The notes: a model not told the origin generated them from the sequence alone. A DNA stretch of 64,000 nucleotides from Flaveria trinervia (GCA_025506515.1 JACCIX010001097.1:45023-109022), one strand, 5' to 3'; shown: positions 33,543 through 44,959, numbered from the stretch's first letter. Numbers and translations are program-made.

Positions 33543-34105
33543 GCATGAGAATGTGTATAGACTACCGTGAGTTAAATAAGGTGAATGTGAAGAATCGGTA
33601 ACCCTTACTGCGGATTGATAATTTGTTTGATCAGCTTCAAGGTGCAAGTTGGTTCTCGAGGATAGATCTTTGATCTGGTTACCATCAGTTAATGGTGAAA
33701 GAGCAGGATGTCCCTAAAATAGCTTTTCACACATTTTATGGACACTACAAGTTTCTCGTTATGTCTTTTGGTTTGACTAACACGCCAGCTACTTTTATGG
33801 ACTTAATGAATCGAGTGTGTTGGCCAATGTTAGATAAATCGGTGATTGTGTTTATTGATGATATCATGATTTATTCAAAGAGCAAGAAGGAGCATGCCGG
33901 TCACATACGAGAGGTGTTGGAGACGTTTAGAAGGGAGAAGTTGTATGCTAAATACTCCAACTGCGCATTCTGGTTGCACGAGGTTCAATTTTTGGGTCAT
34001 GTAGTGAATTCTGAGGGGATTATGGTGGACCCGGCAAAGGTGGAGGGGGTGATGCAATGGAATTCTCCAAAGATGCCATCCGAGATTTGTGGTTTCTTAG
34101 GTTTG
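33523..34105 (+). pseudogene. B1 RT palm, second copy of duplicated block
   Basis: It repeats 32933-33508 with about a 590-bp offset: HYKFLVMSFGLTNTPATFMDL, the catalytic IVFIDDIMIYSKS, then thumb VQFLGHVVNSEGIMV. In-frame stops near 33600 and 33671 match those of the first copy, so they predate the duplication. Confidence 0.85.
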
Positions 34106-34683
34106 GGAGGAGTTAATGGTGAGGTTGACTCAAGCTCCCGTTTTGTCGTTACCCAATGGAAGTAAAGATCTGGTGGTTTATTCTGATGCTTCCTACTCGG
34201 GGTTGGGATGGGTGTTAATGCAGAGAGGAAGGGTTATAGTCTATGCATCCTGACAGTTGAAGGTTCATGAGGTTAACTACCCTACTCATGACTTGGAGCT
34301 AGCAGCTATGGTCTTCGCATTGAAGATTTGGAGGCACTACCTGTATGGGACGAAGTGCACTATATTCACCTACCACAAGAGCTTGAAGTATTTCTTCGAG
34401 CAGAAAGATTTGAATACGAGGCAAAGGAGATGGTTGGTGCTCATAAAGGACTATGATTGCGTGATCCATTACCATCCGGGCAAAACCAACGTGGTGGTGG
34501 ATGCCCTTAGCCGAAAGGAGAGACCCGAGCCGATTCAGGTGAAAGCTTACCAGTTGATCATGACCTCTGACATGATGAAGCAAGTCAACGAGTTTATAGA
34601 TGAGGCACTGAAAGAAGATCATCTTAGCTCTGAAAAAATGAGAGGCCTGGTTACAGATCAGGGTGAAAACACACTCGGTGTAG
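34106..34683 (+). pseudogene. B1 RNase H, cut into an LTR
   Basis: The sequence carries the RT-RNase H connection and RNase H (MKVHEVNYPTHDLELAAMVFALKIWRHYLY, KSLKYFFEQKDLNTRQRRW, HYHPGKTNVVVDALSRK). Two positions are altered: the usual TDHKS reads TYHKS, and VADAL reads VVDAL. The frame then runs straight into LTR sequence at about 34683, at a shared ggtgt. The integrase of this copy is missing. Confidence 0.85.
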
Positions 34684-34922
34684 TATACAGTGAGGATCTT
34701 TGTCGCTTGCCCCGGTGCTGGTGCCAGGCTTTGTGCGTTATGGAAGTCATTTATGATCTCCGGCCCAGTACTCGGTTTGTGCATACGTTTGGGGCATAGC
34801 TGATGACACTTATCCGGAAAGAGATAAAGAGATAAAGAAAGAATGTGTTGAATAGTAAAGAAGATACTAATGTTATTATCTATGTGTACGTATGATGTGT
34901 GATCAAGTACGATGGTATAGTA
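34684..34922 (+). repeat. Family B LTR fragment, left of element D
   Basis: It matches about 54670-54912 of the full LTR (gatctttgtcgcttgcccc, acgtttggggcatagctgatg). It continues at 44571 once element D is removed. The LTR 5' part is missing because the junction with B1 RNase H falls inside it. Confidence 0.88.
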
Positions 34923-35914
34923 TGAATGGTTTGTTAGAAGATAAAATCAAAGTTTAACCTCTTAAACTTTCTGAAAAACGCAGCGGATATATATTTTGAA
35001 ACATGATTATAAAACTGAAAAATCATGTTCTTTAGGTGACAAATATATGTATAAAACAAACCCATATTACAAAGGATCATATTATGTGAATAAGCGAGCA
35101 ATGTAAACATAAAACGAGCATTATGGACAGCCATATAGAGGCTGCCATAAACTACCTTTCAGCAGCTCAAAAGGGTCGAAATCTTTGAAGATGATGATGT
35201 TTTTTGAGCAGCAATCCTTTAAGGTGGAGGACCTCAAATCGTGATACCCACAAGCCTTCCAAACACTTACTTGCTAGGTAGTGTTACACCAAGCCTTGTC
35301 CCTCTTCTTGAACCCGAAATTTCAGCCAACAAGTAGCTTCAAGTTCAGCCAATAATCACTTGGAAATCAGCCAAAGATTTCAAAAATCTTGAGAGAAGAA
35401 GGAGAGAAAGACTATTGCTTATGTGAAAGAGTAAGAGAGTGTTCAAGTTGTAATCATGAAAGAGTGTATGGCTAATTAAGTCTTGCATGAAACAAGACCA
35501 AAATGAAGTTCCCAAGGCCCTTGGGCGGCCGAGTTTGGGTGTTCAAAAAATTTTTCCCACCCTTTTCATCCTTTATTTTTTATAACACTCTTTCAATTAA
35601 CTAACTTATAAAATTAAAACTTAGTTTAATTTTATAACATAACACACTTTTATATTTCATTATTTAACCAACTTAAATAATGAAACATGAAATTATCTCA
35701 TGAACATATTATCCACATAATGACGTTCTATCACAAAAGCAATATTTAGAAAACCAATTTTCTAAATAGGTGTCAAACATTTATTGTATGATCTCATCAA
35801 TAAATAAGTGTTTGTTAGTGTTTGTATAGCCTGTTATTGGGTATGACCTGACTTGGATCATAATGTACTAACCACAACAATCTTGTACGTGTCTTGGGCA
35901 TATAAGATCCTACA
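34923..35914 (-). repeat. Element D 3' LTR, 992 bp, with adjacent polypurine tract
   Basis: It runs tgaatggtttgttag to aagatcctaca. The next bases, atctcccacttgcac (35915-35929), give a purine-rich PPT (gtgcaagtgggagat) on the minus strand. It matches the LTR at 43594 with a small deletion near 35815 and a few substitutions. Confidence 0.92.
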
Positions 35915-36686
35915 ATCTCCCACTTGCACGAGATTCATAGAAGATTGATGCCAGCAGTAAATACCGCCTAGCAACGGTTTACTACCCTTAATACGTATGA
36001 CTAAGTGCTATTCAATAACATCATCCCCTTCAAGTACCATACTTGAAATGTTTTAGGTGAATCAATCATCTATCCTTTTGTCACAGATGTCATGTTAAAT
36101 CCTAGAGACACGGAGTGATCATTCTCATTGATTTAACTTTATCAGGCCTTAGACATCTTACTCTCAACGAATAAGAGGGACAAATCCCTTCTGGACTGCA
36201 TACGTCTCTCACAATTACCTTATATCATACCTGAACTCACACTTATGTACTGCCATATTTCAGAACAGTGAAGAACTGAGTCAAAGTATAATATTTGGTA
36301 AATATCAAGACCCAATATGTATCTTAGGTCAGAGGATACCAAATGATGTTCGCCTTTACTCAAAATTACTTATGATCAATCAGGAAGATTCCATGTAGTA
36401 ATATTTGAGATGCAGGTCAGTCCAATATTTACATCCCACAAATATCTATGAACCTTGACAGTAACCTTTTGCTCTATATTCATCCATATGAATATCTACC
36501 AATCCAAATTCATAATAATCTTACCCTCATACGTTTTCCCGCAAGTCTGAACGACTACGGACATTTAGAGTAAACAATTTACTCATGGATTAAACATGCT
36601 AAATTGGAATATTAATTGAAAAATTATAACCAAATAATTTTATTCAAATAATAAAAGTTCCACATATCCAAATAGAAAATTACAGA
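35915..36686 (-). other. Element D 3' untranslated region
   Basis: About 770 bp lie between the RNase H stop and the PPT. A homologous stretch is at 47860-48620 in element E (gcagtaaatacc, ggtttactacccttaatacg, accaaatgat). I see no ORF, and similarity across two elements suggests a conserved non-coding tail. Confidence 0.75.
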
Positions 36687-38283
36687 TCAAATCCAATCAC
36701 TAGAATATCGAAGTCCCATGGCACAAGTATGACCTTCATGCTTTGCCTTTTCAAGGAGCTTCGTGAGAGGATCCGCAATGTTTTGATCCATGTGAACTTT
36801 GCGAATACATATCTTTCCCTTTTCAACTTCATCTCGTATGTAGTTGGATCTCCGCTCAACGTGCCTAGTCTTTTGATAATCACGAGGTTCCTTGATTTGG
36901 GCAATCGCACCCTCGTTATAACAAAAGATCTCTAAGGGTCCTGAATGGAAGGGACAACCCCTAGATCGGCAATGAATTTCTTCAACCATGTAGCTTCTTG
37001 AGCTGCCAATGAGGCGGCGACGTATTCTGATTCTGTAGTTGATAGAGCCACCACATCCTGTCTGGAGCTCTTCCATGAGACCCTTCCTCCATTCAGAATG
37101 AAAATATATCCCCATTGTGACCGAGAATCATCACGATCAGTTTGGAAACTCGCATCCGTGTAACCTTTTACAACGAGTTCCTCATCACCAGATCCATAGA
37201 TTAGGAACATATCTCTTGTCCTCCTTAGGTACTTAAGTATGTTCTTAACAGCCATCCAATGACTGTTTCCAGGATTTTGTTGGTAACGACTTGTCATGCT
37301 TAAGGCGCATGACACGTCCGGTCGAGTGCATATCATTGCATACATAATGGATCCAATAGCAGATGCGTATGGGATTGCCTTCATTTTATCTTGCTCATCC
37401 TTTGAGCTACGACATTGAGTCGTACTCAATATCGTTCCTCTTTGAATAGGTACCGTACCTTTCTTAGAGTTCTCCATCTTGAACCTTTTCAAGATTTTAT
37501 CAATGTATGAACTTTGATTTAAACCAATCAACCGCCTTGATCTATCCCTATAGATCTTTATTCCCAGAATATAGGCGGCCTCACCAAGATCCTTGATGGA
37601 AAAACAACTTCCAAGCCAGGTTTTTACACCTTCCAAGGTTGGAATGTCATTTCCAAATAGTAGTATGTCATCAACATACAATACTAGGAAAGTGATAATG
37701 CTTCCACTAGCTTTCTTATATACACATGCTTCATCAGCGTTCTTGATGAACCCGAATTTAATTATTTCTTCATCAAAACAGTGATTCCAACTTCTTGATG
37801 CTTGTTTCAATCCATAGATTGATTTCTTTAACTTGCATACTTTATCAAGATGTTTTGGATCGACAAAACCTTTAGGCTGAACCATATAGACATTTCCCTC
37901 AAGATATCCATTTAGGAAAGCGGTTTTGATATCCATTTGCCAATCTCATAATCATAATGAGCAGTTATGGCAAACAATATCCTAATAGATTTTAGCATCG
38001 CAACAGGTGAAAAGGTCTCATCATAGTCAACCCCTTGAGTTTGAGTGAAACCTTTTGCTACAAGTCTAGCCTTATAAGTATCCAAGTTTCCATGCATATC
38101 GGTTCTCTTCTTGAAAACCCACTTACTTCCAACTACTTTGGAGTTAAGAGGTGGTACAACCAAGTCCCATACTTGATTGTCATGCATGGATTGCATCTCA
38201 ACACTCATGGCTTCGAGCCATTTGTCACAATCTGAATTGGACACTGCATCATGGTATGTGGTTGGTTCATCTGAATCTACCAC
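36687..38283 (-). pseudogene. Element D reverse transcriptase and RNase H
   Basis: RT starts after an in-frame TAA at 38284: WLEAMSVEMQSMHDNQVWDLV, GSKWVFKKRTDMHGNLDTYKARLVAKGF. A frameshift near 37925 leads to the 334-residue frame with AFLNGYLEGNVYM, SIYGLKQASRSW, the catalytic LYVDDILLFGND, YASAIGSIMYAMICTRPDVS, then RNase H (GYTDASFQTDRDDSRSQWGY, TTESEYVAASLAAQEA). A frameshift near 36945 gives the tail, where the RNase H motif expected as C-D-N reads FCYNEGAIA, so a catalytic Asp is lost. It ends NIADPLTKLLEK...SDWI at 36687. Confidence 0.9.
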
Positions 38284-39192
38284 TTAGCATCCATCCATGA
38301 AAAATCTGTATCTTTCAGGTGGATTACTAGTTCTACCACTTCTGCGAACGTTTTGTGTGTATTGATCAACCACTTGATCATCTTCAACATCCTCATGTTG
38401 AGTGCTAGTTTCAACCAAACGTGCATTGGGTTGTGGTTCTTGATCCTCCTCAAGATCCACTGTTCTACTGCTAGTTCCTTCCATGAGGAACTTTGCTTCT
38501 AAGAACTCACCCTTTCTAGCAAGAAACATCTTTTGTTCCAGTGGATCATAGAAATAATATCCCATAGAATCTCTAGGATATCCAACAACGATACACTTGG
38601 TGGATCGGACTTCCAATTTGTTTGGGGTGGGAGTCTTAACATAAGCCTCACAACCCCAGACCCTTAAGTATGATAGGGATGGAACTCTTCCATGCCATAT
38701 CTTAAAAGGTGTCCTTTCCACCTTTTTGGTTGGGGCCATATTTAGAATACGGGCTGCAGAGAGCAAGGCGAAACCCCAAAATGATAGAGTTAATGTGCTT
38801 CTAGCCATCATAGATCGGACCATACCCAATAAGGTTCGATTCCTCCTCTCAGACACACCATTATGTTGTGGTGTTCCAGGTGGAGTGAGTTGTGAGACAA
38901 TCCCACAACTCCTAAGATGATCTTGAAAAGCATCACTTAGGTATTCACCTCCTCTATCGGTGCGGAGAACTTTAATCGACTTGTTGTGTTGATTTTGTAC
39001 TTCATTTTGAAAGATCTTGAACATTTCAAAACCTTCATCTTTGTGTCTTAACAGGTACACATACCCATAACGACTATAATAATCGGTAAAGGTAATGAAG
39101 TATCTTTCACCATTCCTAGTCATTGGCTTAAAAGGACCACATACATCCGAATGTATGATTCCTAACAAATCTTTTTCCTTCGTTAGTCCCAC
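38284..39192 (-). pseudogene. Element D integrase core
   Basis: The 302-residue frame contains all three catalytic acids of DDE integrase: IHSDVCGPF, VLRTDRGGEY and NGVSERRNRTLL. It continues with WGFALLSAARILNMAPTK, the integrase C-terminal region (VWGCEAYVKTPTPNKL) and an acidic linker. It ends in an in-frame TAA at 38284-38286, after which the same frame proceeds into RT. A frameshift separates it from the zinc module upstream. It is one of the best preserved domains in the window. Confidence 0.9.
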
Positions 39193-39230
39193 TAAAGGGT
39201 GCCTTAGTCATTTTACCTTGTAAACAAGAC

Positions 39231-40136
39231 TCATACATCAAATGAATCACATTCACTTGTTTTTAAAAGACCATTCTTTTGTAGTGTTTGAATTTTTTTC
39301 ATGTTTATATGACCAAGACGACAATGCCAAAGATAGGTATCACTCAAATCCAACTTGAGTTTCTTGGTGCTAGTTTGGTACAATGAACTATTTAAAGTAT
39401 TTTCATGAACCAATTCATAAATACCACTAATGGGAATAGCTTTAAGTAGAACATATCATTAAAGAAACATGAATATCTTTTTCAACAAATGATAATACAT
39501 ATCCAAATTGTTTTAATAGGGCTACAGAAATAATATTCCTAGTGAAACTAGGAGCATACAAAACATTGTTCAAATATACTTCCAAACCATTGGAAGTTTC
39601 AAGATGTAGTCACCACGGGCTTCAACTTGAACTTTAGCCCCATTGCCCATATAGAGGCTAACATCCCTTTTGTTGAAGTTACTACTTCTTTTGAACCCCT
39701 GCAACAAATTGCAAATGTGAATTCCACATCCGATATCTAATACCCATGTGTTAGAGGATGTCATGTTTAAATCAATATGGATCATGTATATTATACCTGA
39801 GGTTTGCCCAGCATCCCACTTTGCTTTCAACTCTTGGAGATGGACAGGACAATTTCTTGCCCAATGTCCAATCTCCCCACACTTGAAGCATGGGTCATTA
39901 GTAGCAACCTTTTGCTTCTTCTCTTGTGGTTTGGGTGGCACCCTTACCACCCCTTTCACCTTTCCCCATACGGGTCCCTTGCCCTTGGCAACCTTTGCCT
40001 TGGGTGTGGAATGAGGCCTTTTCTTGTTCCCACCTTCATTGATGGTGAGAATGGCTAAAACCCTTTTACCCATGGCTGCCTCGGTAATTTTGAGCATTGA
40101 ATGAAGCTCACCAATGCTTTTGTCCCAAGCATTCAT
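39231..40136 (-). pseudogene. Element D gag C-terminus, protease and integrase zinc module
   Basis: From 40136: MNAWDKSIGELHSMLKITEAAMG, a Lys-rich linker, the CCHC knuckle CFKCGEIGHWARNC, then protease. The active-site triplet reads D-I-G (WVLDIGCGIHIC); retropepsins need D-T/S-G, so it is probably dead. The frame stops at 39570 (MVWKYI). In the same frame, 39413-39231 encodes the gag-preintegrase zinc module (TYLWHCRLGHINMKKIQTL). A frameshift follows before the integrase core. Confidence 0.88.
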
Positions 40137-40139
40137 GTT

Positions 40140-40688
40140 CTAGTTCAACACGAATGTCTCGAACTTCTTGGTAAGGCCATTGAGGATCAAATCCGTGACC
40201 AATCCTTCAAGACAGGACAATTAAGCCTTTCGAGGCGGTCAATGTGGCTTTTCTCTTAAGTACATAAGATGAAACCGATTGGTTGTCATCCATACGACAT
40301 GCATAGAGTGCTCGAACCGTTTCGAAGCGCTCAACCCTCGCTTGCTGTTGGAATGTTTCCTTCATCTGGGTTATCATGTCATAAGCTTCATGATGTTCAT
40401 ACTCCTTTTGGAGATCCGGAGTCATGCTCGCCAGCATGAGACAAGACACTTGGATGGAGTCCTCAGTGTACTTCAGCAATCGTTATAGGCCTCCTCATCA
40501 TCCTCAGTAGGTTGATCGAGGATAGGGTCATCTAAAATATATGATCGTCTCTCTTGCTTGAGAACGATTCTCAAGTTTCGATACCAATCAATGAAATTGT
40601 TATGATTTAGACGTTCCTTTTGGAGAATCGCTCGTAATGATTGGGCGGACGCGGATGAATTTTCATGATTATCATTATTGGTGGCCAT
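40140..40688 (-). pseudogene. Element D gag N-terminus, copy nearer pol
   Basis: The ATG at 40688 starts MATNNDNHENSSASAQSLR and the UBN2-type core follows (LNHNNFIDWYRNLRIVLKQE; DMITQMKETFQQQARVERFET). Frameshifts near 40485 and 40250 and an in-frame TAG just before NMNAWDK break it. The other copy lacks the two frameshifts but shares the TAG, so the TAG predates the duplication. Confidence 0.88.
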
Positions 40689-41350
40689 CTACAAAACTTA
40701 ACAAAGATCTATTTTAGTATTTTTGATATTGCTATTTTTTAATAATTAATGCCTTTTAAGGTCGTTTTCATATTAAAACTAGAACCCCACATTACATTTA
40801 AATTGTGGTTAGGTGACCTTTATCCCACGATTTAAATTAATAAGGTGGTCAGCAATTGACGGTTGCAACCATTTGCAACTTCTAGAGGTATGGGATCGAC
40901 TTTAAACATCATATAAAGTCGGCATGTTAATCCCATCAACACCATTTGAAAACCATATTGTAGGTGATCCATTTAACATGGTTTGCAAATCAAGTTACCC
41001 TACTTGCACACATATGTGAGTTTACCAACATAAGTGGTTAGGTGACCTTTATCCCACAATATGGTATCCCCACCTTAAGTCACAAGTTCCCTCTAAATGG
41101 TTAGATGACCTTTATCCCATTAAGAGTTTCCAAATGACTCAAGTGTTGTGTAAAAGGACGGTGTTAAACTTGTTGGTAAAGAATTAAAGTTTTCATTATT
41201 CTAGACTTTGAAAACTCTATGTACCTTGTAATTGCATGCTTACAAATACTTGGTACTCTATGGTTCTTTTACTTTTGCTTTCAACTCTTGGAGATGGACA
41301 GGACAATTTCTTGCCCATGTCCAATCTCCCCACACTTGAAGCATGGGTCA

Positions 41351-42142
41351 TTAGTAGCAACCTTTTGCTTCTTCTCTTGTGGTTTGGGTGGCACCCTTAC
41401 ACCCCTTCACCTTTCCCCATACGGGTCCCTTGCCCTTGGCAACCTTTGCCTTGGGTGTGGAATGAGGCCTTTTCTTGTTCCCACCTTCATTGATGGTGAG
41501 AATGGCTAAAACCCTTTTACCCATGGCTGCCTCGGTAATTTTGAGCATTGAATGAAGCTCACCAATGCTTTTGTCCCAAGCATTCATGTTCTAGTTCAAC
41601 ACGAATGTCTCGAACTTCTTGGTAAGGCCATTGAGGATCAAATCCGTGACCAATTCCTTCAAGACAGGACAATTAAGCCTTTCGAGGCGGTCAATGTGGC
41701 TTTTCATCTTAAGTACATAAGATGAAACCGATTGGTTGTCATCCATACGACATGCATAGAGTGCTCGAACCGTTTCGAAGCGCTCAACCCTCGCTTGCTG
41801 TTGGAATGTTTCCTTCATCTGGGTTATCATGTCATAAGCTTCATGATGTTCATACTCCTTTTGGAGATCCGGAGTCATGCTCGCCAGCATGAGATAAGAC
41901 ACTTGGATGGAGTCCTCAGTGTACTTCAGCCAATCGTTATAGGCCTCCTCATCATCCTCAGTAGGTTGATCGAGGATAGGGTCATCTAAAATATATGATC
42001 GTCCCTCTTGCTTGAGAACGATTCTCAAGTTTCGATACCAATCAATGAAATTGTTATGATTTAGACGTTCCTTTTGGAGAATCGCTCGTAATGATTGGGC
42101 GGACGCGGATGAATTTTCATGATTATCATTATTGGTGGCCAT
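41351..42142 (-). pseudogene. Element D gag, copy nearer the 5' LTR, truncated by the duplication
   Basis: ATG 42142 opens a 183-residue frame with the complete UBN2-type core (LNHNNFIDWYRNLRIVLKQEG through NGLTKKFETFVLN). A TAG follows, then the same frame continues MNAWDKSIGELHSMLK to a Lys-rich linker that shifts frame near 41400. The knuckle and protease are cut off at the duplication junction. In a transcript from the 5' LTR this copy would be translated first and would give a truncated Gag. Confidence 0.88.
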
Positions 42143-43578
42143 CTACAAAACTTAACAAAGATCTATTTTAGTATTTTTGATATTGCTATTTTTTAATAAT
42201 TAATGCCTTTTAAGGTCGTTTTCATATTAAAACTAGAACCCCACATTACATTTAAATTGTGGTTAGGTGACCTTTATCCCACGATTTAAATTAATAAGGT
42301 GGTCAGCAATTGACGGTTGCAACCATTTGCAACTTCTAGAGGTATGGGATCGACTTTAAACATCATATGTAAAGTCGGCATGTTAATCCCATCAACACCA
42401 TTTGAAAACCATATTGTAGGTGATCCATTTAACATGGTTTGCAAATCAAGTTACCCTACTTGCACACATATGTGAGTTTACCAACATAAGTGGTTAGGTG
42501 ACCTTTATCCCACAAATATGGTATCCCCACCTTAAGTCACAAGTTCCCTCTAAATGGTTAGATGACCTTTATCCCATTAAGAGTTTCCAAATGACTCAAG
42601 TGTTGTGTAAAAGGACGGTGTTAAACTTGTTGGTAAAGAATTAAAGTTTTCATTAATTCTAGACTTTGAAAACTCTATGTACCTTGTAATTGCATGCTTA
42701 CAAATACTTGGTACTCTATGGTTCTTTTAGTAACACCCATTTTATTATGAAATAATTAATCCTTTTAATAACCATTTATTAACACTTAATGACTAAGAAC
42801 CATTTTTATATTAGCTTGTTAAGATCATTTTTATTAAGATTGTTTATCATATCCAAATATCACACAATCATTCACAAAATCACATTTAAACAAGCATAAT
42901 ATAAACAACCACATGTGCATAACCCTAGCTACTATTGTGACCACACTTGTTTGCCATCACAAGTGTGGTCATTTGGTCTTTGCTAGGGTTACCAAAAAAC
43001 ACAAAATAGAGATTACAATGGATCTCCCACTTGATGTCGCATCCGTATGCTTCAAGTCCACTTTGTGTCTACCTTTTGTGCTTCCTTCCCGAGCATCTTC
43101 TTTTACAAAATATATATCCTAATAAATATTTTCTAGTAAAAGAAAAATACTCCTAATCTATTATTACATCCCAATGAATAAATAGATAAATTACAAGCAC
43201 AAAACTTTACAACCCAATTGAATGAATATAATCAAATAAATACATTCTTTCAAACCAAACAACACAAGGTCTAAGCTAGGTTATGCACTATCAAATGAAC
43301 AATTACAAACATCATACAATAAACAAAATAAACCCCATCAAACCCCAATTTTCAGCCAACATAAACTGAAAATTAGGGTTTGTTTGTCCAAACAAACAAC
43401 AACCAAACATATCAACCAATGACATTCCTATCTTTCAAAGTTTAACCATAAGCATGAAGATATAACTTTGAAAGACATGGGGTTTATTGAATCAACCAAA
43501 ACAGCCTCTAATGAGTTGATAAACATCCTTTGAAACCGATTTTTAAAGGACAAGAACAAGCAAGCTATCCACATAATC
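42143..43578 (-). other. Element D 5' leader
   Basis: About 1.4 kb between PBS and the first gag ATG. It contains three ggttaggtgacctttatccc motifs (42259, 42490, 42555), the conserved hairpin (42938-42971), and a tctttcaaagtttaa/ttaaactttgaaag-type region near 43430-43475. No ORF is convincing. Confidence 0.8.
42938..42971 (-). other. Conserved copia leader hairpin, copy D
   Basis: tgaccacacttgt and acaagtgtggtca pair perfectly over 13 bp around the loop ttgccatc. Confidence 0.85.
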
Positions 43579-43592
43579 GGCTCTTGATGCCA
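43579..43592 (-). other. Element D primer-binding site, variant
   Basis: The plus strand ggctcttgatgcca gives TGGCATCAAGAGCC on the minus strand. It differs from TGGTATCAGAGCC by T-to-C and one extra base. Element E has the same two departures. Confidence 0.75.
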
Positions 43593-43593
43593 T

Positions 43594-44570
43594 TGAATGG
43601 TTTGTTAGAAGATAAAATCAAAGTTTAACCTCTTAAACTTTCTGAAAAACATAGCGGATATATATTTTGAAACATGATTATAAAACTAAAAAATCATGTT
43701 CTTTAGGTGACAAATATATGTATAAAACAAACCCATATTACAAAGGATCATATTATGTGAATAAGCAAGCAATGTAAACATAAAACGAGCATTATGGACA
43801 GCCATATAGAGGCTGCCATAAACTACCTTTCAGCAGCTCAAAAGGATCGAAATATTTGAAGATGATGATGTTTTTTGAGCAGCAATCCTTTAAGGTGGAG
43901 GACCTCAAATGGTGATACCCACAAGCCTTCCAAACACTTACTTGCTAGGTAGTGTTACACCAAGCCTTGTCCCTCTTCTTGAACCCGAATTTCAGCCAAC
44001 AAGTAGCTTCAAGTTCAGCCAATAATCAATTGGAAATCAGCCAAAGATTTCGAAAATCTTGAGAGAAGAAGAGAAAGACTATTGCTTATGTGAGAGAGTA
44101 AGAGAGTGTTCAAGTTGTAATCATGAAGAGTGTATGGCTAATTAAGTCTTGCATGAAACAAGACCAAAATGAAGTTCCCAAGGCCCTTGGGCGGCCGAGT
44201 TTGGGTGTTCAAAAAAATTTTCCCACCCTTTTCATCCTTTATTTTTTATAACACTCTTTCAATTAACTAACTAATAAAATGAAAACTTAGTTTAATTTTA
44301 TAACATAACACTCTTTTATATTTCATTATTTAACCAACTTAAATAATGAAACATGAAATTATCTCATGAACATATTATCCACATAATGATGTTCTATCAC
44401 AAAAGCAATATTTAAAAAACCAATTTTCTAAATAGGTGTCAAACATTTATTGTATGATCTCATCAATAAATAAGTGTTTGTATAGCCTATTATTGGGTAT
44501 GACCTGACTTGGATCATAGCGTACTAACCACATCAATCTTGTATGTGTCTTGGGCATATAAGATCCTACA
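43594..44570 (-). repeat. Element D 5' LTR, 977 bp
   Basis: It runs tgaatggtttgttag to aagatcctaca, matching 34923-35914. The target duplication follows at 44571-44575. Confidence 0.92.
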
Positions 44571-44941
44571 TAATATGGTTTGAAAGAAAGGAAAGAATGG
44601 TTTTAAACAAAAGTAAAGTATGTTTTATTTAAAACTAGAACTCACTCAGCAACGCTGACTTTTATGTGTTTCCAGTTGGCAGGTAAAGGTTGCTGAGGAT
44701 GGCACGAGGCGGCTACTTGACTCTTTTTGGATGGCATTCATTTTTTTAAATGCTTTTGTGATGTAATACAACAAGTATTTTGTAATGTGATAACGATGTA
44801 TTATTTTGCAAAAGCTTTTATAATGAATTGTAATGTTTGTTTTAATGATTCCGCTGCAGTGTTTTCTTTAAGTTAATGTAATTATATGTTTTATGCGTGA
44901 TGATTGACCAGCTGTAAGTGTCCCGGGAATGGGGCCTTACA
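44571..44941 (+). repeat. Family B LTR fragment, right of element D
   Basis: It continues the LTR broken at 34922 and ends ggggccttaca at 44941. It matches 54910-55275. Confidence 0.88.
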
Positions 44942-44944
44942 AGT

Positions 44945-44959
44945 TGGTATCAGAGAGCC
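44945..44959 (+). other. B2 primer-binding site
   Basis: tggtatcagagagcc follows the LTR end by three bases. It is the initiator-Met PBS with a duplicated AG. Confidence 0.85.

Larger units (their letters stand above)
39819..42729 (-). repeat. Tandem duplication of leader plus gag in element D, period about 1,455 bp
   Basis: Unit 1 (39819-41271) and unit 2 (41272-42729) are nearly identical, including the gag ATG (40688 and 42142), the MNAWDKSIGEL start (40136 and 41587) and the leader motifs. The junction near 41271 joins leader sequence (ctctatggttctttta) to protease-proximal gag (ctttcaactcttgg). Differences are almost all single-base indels. Confidence 0.93.
34923..44570 (-). mobile_element. 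Ty1/copia element D, 9,648 bp
   Basis: LTRs at 34923-35914 and 43594-44570 bound it, with a target duplication tagta (34918-34922) and taata (44571-44575, one mismatch), inserted into a family B LTR. The minus-strand order is LTR, PBS, leader, gag, protease, integrase, RT, RNase H, 3' untranslated, PPT, LTR. A tandem duplication of about 1,455 bp covers leader plus gag. The LTRs are very similar, which suggests a fairly recent insertion. I do not assign a copia lineage. Confidence 0.93.

Noticed and set aside
34299..34784. A 161-codon minus-strand ORF within B1
   Set aside because: Antisense of RNase H and LTR sequence; similar shadow at 45221-45475 has the same origin.
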